NCBI GenBank assembly: GCA_964386925.1 | Contig: CAYLUU010000072.1 | Span: 1 to 11,332, forward strand | Direction of reading: 5' to 3' | Length of the DNA: 11,332 nt | Origin: CAG-791 sp964386925 | GTDB taxonomy: Bacteria; Bacillota; Clostridia; Lachnospirales; Lachnospiraceae | Shown here: positions 6,017-11,332 of the stretch, piece after piece | Numbering within the stretch: position 1 is the first letter of the stretch | Layout: each line of letters opens with the position of its first letter | Notes under the pieces: model-generated | The model's input: the letters and a program-made list of their open reading frames with translations, nothing else | Told to the model about the DNA's origin: nothing | The model's database searches: none | Position numbers and translations under genes: made by a program

Positions 6017-6526
6017 ATGGAGGACAAGAACAATCCGCAGCTCTTAAATCAGCTGTTCCTTGCAATGATTCGCCACGATGACGGCGATCCGAAGCGGATT
6101 CAGCACTTCACCAAGGTGCACAGCTATGCAAGGCTCATCGGAGAAATGGAGAACCTGGATCCGGACACGCTGTATACCCTGGAGGCCGCGGCCTATGTGC
6201 ACGATATCGGTATTCGGGAGGCAGAGCGCAAATACGGCTATCAGAACGGCAAGCTTCAGGAGCAGGAAGGACCGGCGGTGGCCGGCCGTATGCTGGAGGA
6301 GCTGGGTTTTGCACCGGAGGTGACAGACCGCGTTAAATATCTGGTCGGCCATCACCATACCTACAACAATATTGATGCACCGGACTATCAGATCCTGGTG
6401 GAGGCGGACTTTCTCGTGAACCTGTTCGAGGACGGGGAGAGCAAGGAGGTTGCAGCCAATGTGCGGGAGAGCATCTTCCGTACCGAATCCGGCAAGACTG
6501 TACTGAATACCATGTTCGGCCTGTAA
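6017..6526 (+). CDS. HD-domain phosphohydrolase family protein
   Basis: A 169-residue cytosolic protein with one HD domain. Likely metal ligands are His30 (in RIQHFTKV), the His62-Asp63 doublet in AYVHDIGI and a distal Asp131 in VEADFLV; the GHHHTY stretch (111-116) adds histidines seen in many HD hydrolases. HD proteins of this size hydrolyse phosphate esters, often of nucleotides; the substrate here cannot be predicted. GAGGACAACAAAGCC precedes the ATG, giving a reasonable ribosome site. A gap of 112 nt follows the MalY-like gene, so it may have its own promoter, though no good one was found. The next gene, sdaAB, starts 69 nt downstream on the same strand. A link to serine metabolism is suggested only by this proximity. 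Confidence 0.85.
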   Translation: MEDKNNPQLLNQLFLAMIRHDDGDPKRIQHFTKVHSYARLIGEMENLDPDTLYTLEAAAYVHDIGIREAERKYGYQNGKLQEQEGPAVAGRMLEELGFAPEVTDRVKYLVGHHHTYNNIDAPDYQILVEADFLVNLFEDGESKEVAANVRESIFRTESGKTVLNTMFGL

Positions 6527-6544
6527 GCCACTGCATGATGCCGA

Positions 6545-6595
6545 ACTGATTTCATCAGTACCTTAGCACGACAGGAGACAACAAGGGAGACAACA
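6545..6595 (+). promoter_or_regulatory. Palindrome and duplicated ribosome site before sdaAB
   Basis: A perfect 15-nt palindrome, ACTGAT-TTC-ATCAGT, lies at 6545-6559. It is followed by a near-duplication of the ribosome-binding segment: AGGAGACAACA (6573-6583) then AGGGAGACAACA (6584-6595). The second copy sits immediately before the GTG start and gives the correct spacing. The duplication probably arose by slippage and may affect initiation. Confidence 0.45.
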
Positions 6596-7285
6596 GTGAA
6601 TATATTTGACGTCGTGGGACCGGTTATGGTAGGCCCTTCCAGCTCACACACCGCAGGTGCAGTCCGTATCGGAAACGTGTGCCGCAAGCTCCTGGGCGAG
6701 GAAATCTGGAAGGCAGAGATTGGGCTTCATGGCTCCTTTCTGGCGACAGGAAGCGGACACGGAACGGATCGTGCGCTGATCGCGGGACTCATGGGCTTTG
6801 CCGTGGATGATGACAGGATTCCGCAGAGCTTTGAGCTGGCAAGCGCGCAGGGGATGGAATTTCGCTTCAGCGGAGTAGATCTGGGCGAGGACGCACATCC
6901 GAATTCAGCCAAATTGCACCTCACCGCCCATTCTGGGCGCGAGCTGGAGATTGTCGGCGCCTCCGTGGGTGGAGGCCGGATTCTGATTCAGAAGCTGGAT
7001 GGACTGGATGCGAATTTCAGCGGTGATTATCCGACGCTGATCGTTCATAACGAAGACCAGCCGGGACACGTGGCAGAGGTCACCTCCATGTTGCAGCACA
7101 AATCCATTAATATCGCCACCATGCAGCTCTACCGCTCCGGGCGCGGCGGCCATGCCGTCATGGTCATCGAGTGCGACCAGGAGATTCCGGCAGAATCGGT
7201 ACGATGGCTGGAACACCTGGAAGGCGTGCGAAAGGTGACATACTATAGCCTGTGCAACTATTCAGAGCCAAGCAAATTTGCATAA
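6596..7285 (+). CDS. sdaAB: L-serine dehydratase, iron-sulfur type, beta subunit
   Basis: A 229-residue beta subunit of the heteromeric [4Fe-4S] L-serine dehydratase, which with the alpha subunit converts L-serine to pyruvate and ammonia in the cytosol. The N-terminal FDVVGPVMVGPSSSHTAGA (4-22), with the GPSSSHT signature at 13-19, is diagnostic, and TGSGHGTDRAL follows. Residues about 147-216 form an ACT domain, starting LIVHNEDQPGHVAEV, which could bind serine. The start codon is GTG, chosen from the ribosome site AGGGAG 6 nt upstream and the fit to family N-termini. The last eight or so residues and the stop codon lie inside the 56-bp repeat at 7261-7316, so the C-terminal tail is not ancestral. 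The alpha subunit gene starts 99 nt downstream; the two are almost certainly co-transcribed. Confidence 0.95.
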   Translation: MNIFDVVGPVMVGPSSSHTAGAVRIGNVCRKLLGEEIWKAEIGLHGSFLATGSGHGTDRALIAGLMGFAVDDDRIPQSFELASAQGMEFRFSGVDLGEDAHPNSAKLHLTAHSGRELEIVGASVGGGRILIQKLDGLDANFSGDYPTLIVHNEDQPGHVAEVTSMLQHKSINIATMQLYRSGRGGHAVMVIECDQEIPAESVRWLEHLEGVRKVTYYSLCNYSEPSKFA

Positions 7286-7316
7286 AATGTGCGAGTAATG
7301 CTTGCATTAACGAGCC
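7261..7316 (-). repeat. Dispersed 56-bp repeat, copy B
   Basis: Inverted copy of the repeat at 3054-3109 (47 of 56 identical, no gaps). It overlaps the last 25 nt of sdaAB, including the stop codon, and extends into the sdaAB-sdaAA gap. The palindrome-like GGCGagaaCGCC at 7336-7347 lies beside it, as a similar one does beside copy A. The rest of the gap to 7384 holds the sdaAA ribosome site and nothing else recognisable. Confidence 0.7.
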
Positions 7317-7384
7317 CATTTTTGCAAATTTATTTGGCGAGAACGCCACATGAGCAAAAGGAAAGCTGCGGATGAGGTGACAGC

Positions 7385-8257
7385 ATGTACAAGGCATTAG
7401 AGGATATCATCAAAGAGTGTAAGACCTCCGGCAAACCCTTCTGGAAGGTGATTCAGGAAGAGGACTGCCGGGAGGAAGGAATGACGGAAGCAGATTCCTT
7501 CGGGAAAATGATGCAGATCTACCGGGCAATGGCAGAATCGGATGCGAATTATGATCCAAAGCTGCGGTCTCCCAGCGGTCTGGCTGGGACAGATGCAGAA
7601 AAGATTCGACAGCGCGCTGAAAAGGGAGAACTCCTCTGCGGATCCTTTACGTCACACGTTATGGAGAGGGCCCTGCGGGTGGCGGAATCCAACGCGTGCA
7701 TGAAGCGAATTGTGGCGGCGCCGACCGCCGGCTCCTGCGGAGTCATGCCGGCCGTACTCCTGTCCATGCAGGAAAAAGAAGGCTATACTGACGACCAGAT
7801 GGTGCAGGCCCTCTACGTAGCGGCCGGGATCGGCGGAGTGATTGCAGCAAGAGCAAGCCTTGCGGGGGCATCGGGCGGATGTCAGGCTGAGATCGGTTCT
7901 GCGTCTGCCATGGCAGCAGGCGCTGCGGTGAGCCTTCTGGGAGGAGAACCGGAGGCTATGGCGAATGCGTCAGCGATGGCGCTGGCTGGTCTGCTGGGGC
8001 TTGTCTGTGATCCGGTGGCAGGACTGGTAGAGGTGCCCTGCGTAAAGCGCAATGTGATCGGAGCCCTGAATGCAGTGTCCTGCGCCGATATGGCAATGGC
8101 AGGAATCGAGAGTAAGATTCCGCCGGATGAAGTGATTGATGCCATGAAGACGGTGGGACATGCAATGTCTTCCGATCTGCGGGAGACCGGACGCGGGGGC
8201 CTTGCGGGAACACCGACCGGCCAGGCCATCAGCGCGAGAATTCGGAAAACGCAGTGA
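7385..8257 (+). CDS. sdaAA: L-serine dehydratase, iron-sulfur type, alpha subunit
   Basis: A 290-residue catalytic subunit of the oxygen-sensitive [4Fe-4S] L-serine dehydratase; it makes pyruvate and ammonia from L-serine together with SdaAB. Conserved segments are RSPSGLAG (61-68), AAPTAGSCGVMP (111-122), GASGGCQAEIGSASAMAA (161-178), GLVCDPVAGLVEVPC (205-219) and GRGGLAGTPTG near the end. Cys166, Cys208 and Cys219 are the likely cluster ligands. Length and order match Clostridia and Bacillus proteins. ATG 7385 has GATGAGGTGA upstream. It is the second gene of the sdaAB-sdaAA unit. The csoR gene starts 54 nt after its stop, with no visible terminator between, so read-through into csoR is possible. 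Confidence 0.96.
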   Translation: MYKALEDIIKECKTSGKPFWKVIQEEDCREEGMTEADSFGKMMQIYRAMAESDANYDPKLRSPSGLAGTDAEKIRQRAEKGELLCGSFTSHVMERALRVAESNACMKRIVAAPTAGSCGVMPAVLLSMQEKEGYTDDQMVQALYVAAGIGGVIAARASLAGASGGCQAEIGSASAMAAGAAVSLLGGEPEAMANASAMALAGLLGLVCDPVAGLVEVPCVKRNVIGALNAVSCADMAMAGIESKIPPDEVIDAMKTVGHAMSSDLRETGRGGLAGTPTGQAISARIRKTQ

Positions 8258-8311
8258 AGAATGCTGTGAGTAATAGAGTTCCTTCGCAGGGAACGATAAG
8301 GAGAACAGAGA

Positions 8312-8587
8312 ATGAGACAATGCATGGATTCAGAGAATCTGCACAGACGGCTGAAGAAGATCATCGGTCAGGTGCAGGCCATCGATCGGATGATTGATGA
8401 GGATGTTCCCTGCGAGGATATTCTGGCGCAGATCAATGCGGCCAAGTCAGCGCTGCATGGCTGCGGCAAGGTGGTCCTGGAGGGCCATATCAAGCACTGC
8501 GTGCGCGACGGCATTGAGCACGGCGATGCGGACAAAACCATCGAAAACTTCACGAAGGCGGTAGAACGGTTTTCCAATATGGGCTGA
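8312..8587 (+). CDS. csoR: CsoR-family metal-sensing repressor
   Basis: A 91-residue all-helical repressor of the CsoR/RcnR/FrmR family (DUF156). The copper-type ligand set Cys-His-Cys is present: Cys34 in DVPCEDIL, His59 and Cys63 in EGHIKHC, with the usual spacing of 25 and 4 residues. This distinguishes it from nickel RcnR and formaldehyde FrmR members. Extra cysteines are at 4 and 51. Such proteins bind GC-centred operators as tetramers and are released when Cu(I) binds. AAGGAG lies 9 nt before ATG 8312. The gene precedes a P-type metal ATPase, and an operator of matching form sits in that gene's promoter. A terminator separates the two, so the ATPase is controlled separately from csoR. 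Copper as inducer is inferred from the ligands. Confidence 0.92.
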   Translation: MRQCMDSENLHRRLKKIIGQVQAIDRMIDEDVPCEDILAQINAAKSALHGCGKVVLEGHIKHCVRDGIEHGDADKTIENFTKAVERFSNMG

Positions 8588-8629
8588 AGCGTATGACGCA
8601 TACATAGGTGTAACGTTCAGCATCCGGAC

Positions 8630-8671
8630 GGTTATATCTGAATGATTATACCTGAATGGTTATACTTGAAT
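8630..8671 (+). repeat. Three 14-bp tandem repeats between csoR and the ATPase gene
   Basis: Three contiguous 14-bp units, GGTTATATCTGAAT, GATTATACCTGAAT and GGTTATACTTGAAT (consensus GGTTATACCTGAAT), run from 8630 to 8671. Each contains a TATAYY core like the TATACC half-site of the downstream CsoR operator. They may be accessory repressor sites or a neutral slippage product. Confidence 0.65.
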
Positions 8672-8672
8672 G

Positions 8673-8705
8673 AACCAGATCACAAGACTGTGGTCTGGTT
8701 TTATA
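8673..8705 (+). terminator. Intrinsic terminator after csoR
   Basis: Arms AACCAGA (8673-8679) and TCTGGTT (8694-8700), extended by CACA/TGTG with one mismatch, enclose a 4-nt AGAC loop. TTTTAT follows. The hairpin lies between csoR and the ATPase promoter and fits termination of the csoR transcript. Confidence 0.75.
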
Positions 8706-8706
8706 A

Positions 8707-8736
8707 TTGACAGATTTATACCTATGGGGGTATACC
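8707..8736 (+). promoter_or_regulatory. Metal-responsive promoter with CsoR-type operator
   Basis: A consensus -35 TTGACA (8707-8712) and a -10 TATACC (8731-8736) are separated by 18 nt. In the spacer and over the -10 lies the inverted repeat TATACC-TATGGG-GGTATA (8717-8734), with the AT-flanked, G-tract-centred form of known CsoR operators. TATACCTATGG is also directly repeated 14 nt apart (8717 and 8731). Repressor bound here would block RNA polymerase. The promoter position rules out the upstream ATG at 8738 as the ATPase start. Confidence 0.8.
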
Positions 8737-8779
8737 TATGGAGACGCTGCGGGCAATACATTCTCAGAAGAGGAAAGCT

Positions 8780-10690
8780 ATGAAGATAATAAATAAACTG
8801 GAGCATCTACTGGAGCTGGGCGGAATGAAGAAGGACGTTGTCTGTCTAGTGGTCTCGGGAATTGCAGTAATCTGCAGTCTGGCAGGATTCCGGCCTCTCC
8901 CGTTCGATCTGGCATGGGTCGCGATTATTTTGTGCGGAATTCCGATCATCCTGGAAGCGATTATCGGTTTGGTTACCGCGTTTGACATCAAGGCGGATGT
9001 GTTGGTGTCACTGGCGCTCATTGCATCGGTGTGCATCGGAGAAATCTTTGCTGCCGGCGAGGTGGCGGTCATCATGCAGTTAGGCGGCCTTCTGGAGGAG
9101 ATTACGGTTGCGAGAGCCAGAGCCGGCATTGAGAAGCTGGTGCATCTGACGCCGCAGACCGCGAGGGTTCTGCAGGACGGAACAGAAAAGGTTATCCCAG
9201 CGGAACAGGTTCGCGTGGGAGATCGGATTCGCGTGCTGCCGGGAGAAGGCGTTCCGGTGGACGGCGTGATCGTGGAAGGTCAGACATCGATCAATCAGGC
9301 GGTTATGACGGGCGAATCGCTTCCGGTGGACAAAACGGTGGGGAATGCCGTGTCCAGCGGAACGGTGAACCAGTTCGGTGCCTTTGAGATGGAGGCGACA
9401 AAGGTTGGAGAGGACAGCTCCATTCAGCGAATGATCCGCCTGGTGCAGTCTGCCGATGCCGGAAAGGCGAAGATTGTCGGAGTAGCGGATCGCTGGGCGA
9501 CCTGGATCGTCGTGATCGCGTTGACAGCGGCCGCACTGACCTGGTTGATCACCGGTCAGATCATTCGCGCAGTTACCATTCTGGTTGTGTTCTGTCCCTG
9601 CGCGCTGGTTCTGGCGACGCCGACGGCTATCATGGCTGCCATCGGAAATGCGACAAAACATGGATTCCTCGTCCGGGAAGGCGATGCCCTGGAACGTATG
9701 GCTGCCGTGAAGCTGATTGCATTTGATAAAACCGGAACGCTGACCTACGGAACGCCGGAGGTGACGGCCGTGACTGCGGTTGGGAAGAACTGCAGCGAGG
9801 AGAAACTCTATCGCCTGACTGCGGCAGCGGAACAGCTGTCGGAACACCCGCTGGGGAAGGCAATCGTGAAGTGCTACGAGAAGGGTGCTGTGATGAAAGG
9901 CGTCGATTCCGAAGAGAGCAGCCTGCATCGGGAGCTTCCTGCAGCATCGGAGTTCCGGATGATCCCCGGGCGCGGCGTGAGTGCGGTAGTGGAGGGACAT
10001 CATGTCCTCGCCGGCAATCCGGAGCTGCTCCGGGAAGATGGTGTCGAAGTGAACGTACCAGAAGGTGCAGACGAATATGTACAGCATGGATGTACGGTGA
10101 TCTATGTGGCAGTCGACCACGAACTCGCCGGATATATCGCGCTGTCAGATACGCTGCGTGAAGAAAGCGCATCGACGATTGCAGCAATAGCTGAGCTTGG
10201 TGTGGAACCAGTGCTTCTGACAGGAGATCATGAGAATGCAACGGGGACGATTGCCGGAAGGCTGCAGATCGGAACGGTTCGTGCCAATTGCCTTCCGGAG
10301 GATAAGCTGGCGGCGATCGATGAATTCCAGAAAGCCGGAAAACCGGTGTGCATGATCGGAGACGGTATCAACGATGCCCCGGCATTGAAAAAGGCAGATG
10401 TCGGAATTGCCATGGGCGGCGTCGGCAGCGACATCGCCGTGGATGCTGCCGACATTGCGTTGGTAGACGACGAGGTCAAGGAGCTGCCGCATCTACTGGC
10501 CCTGTCCAGACGAATGATGATCACGATCAAGCTGAACATGACGTTCTCTATGACGCTGAATTTCATTGCGATCGTGCTGGCTATCATCGGAACGCTGAAT
10601 CCCGTAGTCGGCGCACTGGTTCACAATGCAGGATCCGTACTCGTCATCACGAATTCCGCACTGCTGCTGAAGTGGAAAAAGAAGTCATGA
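8780..10690 (+). CDS. P1B-type heavy-metal exporting ATPase
   Basis: A 636-residue inner-membrane ATPase that exports a transition metal. In order: membrane segments at about 20-37, 45-66, 72-89 and 90-106; TGES of the actuator domain (177-180); segments at 242-259 and 263-283 with the ion-binding Cys-Pro-Cys at 272-274; DKTGT with phosphorylated Asp316; SEHPLG with His356; GDGINDAP (527-534); and two final segments (587-606, 609-629) with HNAGS at 615-619. There is no N-terminal CxxC metal-binding domain, so it is shorter than standard CopA (about 740-800). The start at ATG 8780 follows GAGGAAAG; an ATG at 8738 overlaps the promoter. The operator and csoR suggest copper, but the last membrane segment lacks the MxxSS motif of copper pumps and looks more like zinc/cadmium-type members, so the metal is uncertain. 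Confidence 0.93.
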   Translation: MKIINKLEHLLELGGMKKDVVCLVVSGIAVICSLAGFRPLPFDLAWVAIILCGIPIILEAIIGLVTAFDIKADVLVSLALIASVCIGEIFAAGEVAVIMQLGGLLEEITVARARAGIEKLVHLTPQTARVLQDGTEKVIPAEQVRVGDRIRVLPGEGVPVDGVIVEGQTSINQAVMTGESLPVDKTVGNAVSSGTVNQFGAFEMEATKVGEDSSIQRMIRLVQSADAGKAKIVGVADRWATWIVVIALTAAALTWLITGQIIRAVTILVVFCPCALVLATPTAIMAAIGNATKHGFLVREGDALERMAAVKLIAFDKTGTLTYGTPEVTAVTAVGKNCSEEKLYRLTAAAEQLSEHPLGKAIVKCYEKGAVMKGVDSEESSLHRELPAASEFRMIPGRGVSAVVEGHHVLAGNPELLREDGVEVNVPEGADEYVQHGCTVIYVAVDHELAGYIALSDTLREESASTIAAIAELGVEPVLLTGDHENATGTIAGRLQIGTVRANCLPEDKLAAIDEFQKAGKPVCMIGDGINDAPALKKADVGIAMGGVGSDIAVDAADIALVDDEVKELPHLLALSRRMMITIKLNMTFSMTLNFIAIVLAIIGTLNPVVGALVHNAGSVLVITNSALLLKWKKKS

Positions 10691-10836
10691 ACCAAGGGAA
10701 GAGCTGTCTCACGCGGCTGCCCATTCGCCGTCAGCTGCCGCAGGCCGTTGACAGCAAATGAGGATTTGCGGAATTGGGAGTGTTCAGCGGACAAAAAATA
10801 CAGTATAATAACACCGCTGTCACGGCAGCAGAAGAT
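10691..10836 (+). promoter_or_regulatory. Intergenic region with tRNA promoter element
   Basis: A perfect -10 TATAAT lies at 10804-10809, 27 nt before the tRNA, the expected place for a tRNA promoter. No good -35 is seen 16-18 nt upstream. TTGACA at 10748-10753 is too far away to pair with it. No U-run terminator follows the ATPase gene, although GCGGC/GCCGC arms occur at about 10713-10741. Confidence 0.45.
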
Positions 10837-10910
10837 GTTTGCGTAGCTCAGCTGGATAGAGCGTCCGCCTCCTAAGCGGAAGGTCGCGCGTTCGAATCGC
10901 GTCGCGAACA
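10837..10910 (+). tRNA. tRNA-Arg (anticodon CCU)
   Basis: A complete cloverleaf of 74 nt. The acceptor stem pairs GTTTGCG (10837-10843) with CGCGAAC (10903-10909), including one G-U, followed by discriminator A. The D-arm is GCTC...GAGC. The anticodon stem TCCGC/GCGGA encloses the loop CTCCTAA with anticodon CCT, reading AGG codons. The T-arm GCGCG-TTCGAAT-CGCGT has the invariant TTCGA. CCA is not encoded and must be added after transcription. Confidence 0.96.
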
Positions 10911-10920
10911 GGTTTTGAGG

Positions 10921-10957
10921 AAGAGGAGAATTTCAGATCGAAATTCTCCTCTTTTTA
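10921..10957 (+). terminator. Strong intrinsic terminator after tRNA-Arg
   Basis: A perfect 12-bp stem, GAGGAGAATTTC (10923-10934) with GAAATTCTCCTC (10940-10951), has a 5-nt loop and is followed by TTTTT. The stem can extend by two A-T pairs. It ends the tRNA transcript and probably read-through from the ATPase gene. Confidence 0.93.
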
Positions 10958-11046
10958 TCTAATAAAATCCGATCTGCATTGACGAATTTCCTGCTTTTAA
11001 GGAATAAAAGAAAAGACAATGAGGTTGATCACTTTTTGGAAAAGAA

Positions 11047-11105
11047 TGCTATTGCATGCTATTTGAGTCAAATTGATATTTAATCCCATAATAGCAATAA
11101 GGAGG
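11047..11105 (+). promoter_or_regulatory. Promoter and candidate autoregulatory sites of the antitoxin gene
   Basis: TTGAGT (11063-11068) and CATAAT (11087-11092), spaced 18 nt, form a promoter candidate. TGCTATT occurs twice, exactly 10 bp apart (11047-11053 and 11057-11063), and in inverted form as AATAGCA (11090-11096) over the -10. Ribbon-helix-helix antitoxins commonly bind such helically phased or inverted sites. AAGGAGG (11099-11105) is the ribosome site. Confidence 0.45.
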
Positions 11106-11113
11106 CACTTGAA

Positions 11114-11200
11114 ATGAAAACTATCAGCATTAGATTAGAGGATTCCATTTATGAAGAACTGGGTGCCATGCTTGATGCAATGGGCCAGACAAAACTATAA
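11114..11200 (+). pseudogene. Truncated DinJ/RelB-like antitoxin gene
   Basis: The frame encodes 28 residues, beginning MKTISIRLEDSIYEEL and reaching LDAMGQT before ending. This is the N-terminal ribbon-helix-helix DNA-binding part of DinJ/RelB-type antitoxins, which are normally about 85-100 residues and carry a C-terminal toxin-binding region. An AAGGAGG ribosome site lies 8 nt upstream. The frame stops at TAA 11198-11200, exactly where the probable left end of an IS3-type element begins, so insertion most likely truncated it. No toxin gene is in view; if present, the toxin and the antitoxin's C-terminus would be beyond the element. A short DNA-binding fragment could still be made. Confidence 0.75.
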
Positions 11201-11332
11201 TGGCCCCATGAATTAAGACAGATCTGGAGACGACTTTTTAATGAATCTGATATGCTTTAGAGACGCATATGGAGGTCCGTTATGTCTCGTACCAGAAGAA
11301 ACTTTAGTTCCAAGTTTAAATCAGATCTTGTT
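11201..11332 (+). mobile_element. Left end of an IS3-family insertion sequence (partial)
   Basis: From 11201 the sequence changes character. TGGCCCCATGAATTAAGACA has the TG start and CCCC...AGACA arrangement common in IS3-family terminal repeats. A transposase frame starts 81 nt inside. The right end, and hence the inverted repeat and target duplication, is outside the window, so the exact boundary is an estimate. Confidence 0.65.
11282..11332 (+). CDS. IS3-family transposase OrfA, N-terminus (partial)
   Basis: Seventeen codons are visible, beginning MSRTRRNFSSKFKSDLV, the typical opening of IS3-type OrfA proteins, in which a helix-turn-helix of the InsE/HTH_Tnp_1 type follows and binds the element ends. 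GGAGG lies 6 nt before ATG 11282. The rest, including OrfB with the DDE catalytic domain, would be beyond 11332. Confidence 0.78.
   Translation, partial: MSRTRRNFSSKFKSDLV

Noticed and set aside
8738..8779. Upstream ATG for the P-type ATPase
   Set aside because: It lies at the end of the -10 element, before any possible transcription start, and lacks a ribosome site.
9080..10120. 346-codon minus-strand frame
   Set aside because: Antisense to the P1B ATPase, whose motifs are complete in the plus frame; no ribosome site.

Overview
This window looks like the chromosome of a Bacillota (Firmicutes) bacterium, probably an anaerobic gut-type Clostridia member. The grounds are strong AGGAGG-type ribosome sites, a two-subunit [4Fe-4S] L-serine dehydratase, a CsoR-type copper repressor, a tRNA gene without encoded CCA, and a DinJ/RelB-like antitoxin and IS3-type transposase of the kind common in Lachnospiraceae and relatives. 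The genus cannot be fixed from the sequence alone. Almost all large genes lie on the plus strand.

Layout. Positions 1-70 hold the start of a minus-strand exported protein with a long, hairpin-rich leader. Positions 488-3025 carry thrH (HAD phosphoserine phosphatase / homoserine phosphotransferase), a tRNA-dihydrouridine synthase with an unusual internal insertion, and a CxxCxxCC (YkgJ-type) metal-binding protein. Positions 3026-3862 contain no large gene. On the minus strand this gap holds two adjacent 26-codon genes, each with a strong ribosome site, whose peptides are identical at 20 of 26 residues. They are followed by a long-stem terminator and by one copy of a 56-bp dispersed repeat. These two small genes are the most novel item here.

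Positions 3863-8257 form an amino-acid and peptide catabolic block: a DppA-type M55 D-aminopeptidase, a MalY/PatB-type cystathionine beta-lyase, an HD-domain hydrolase, and the two L-serine dehydratase subunits (sdaAB, sdaAA). D-aminoacyl peptides, cystathionine/cysteine and serine would be degraded towards amino acids, pyruvate and ammonia. The inverted second copy of the 56-bp repeat overlaps the 3' end of sdaAB and supplies its last residues and stop codon.

Positions 8312-10690 form a metal-efflux module. A CsoR-family repressor with the Cys-His-Cys copper signature is followed by a terminator, then a promoter with a CsoR-type operator inside its spacer, then a P1B-type metal ATPase that lacks the usual N-terminal CxxC domain. 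Three 14-bp tandem repeats between the two genes contain the same TATACC-like core as the operator. The window ends with tRNA-Arg(CCU), a strong terminator, a truncated antitoxin gene, and the left end of an IS3-family element that appears to have interrupted it.
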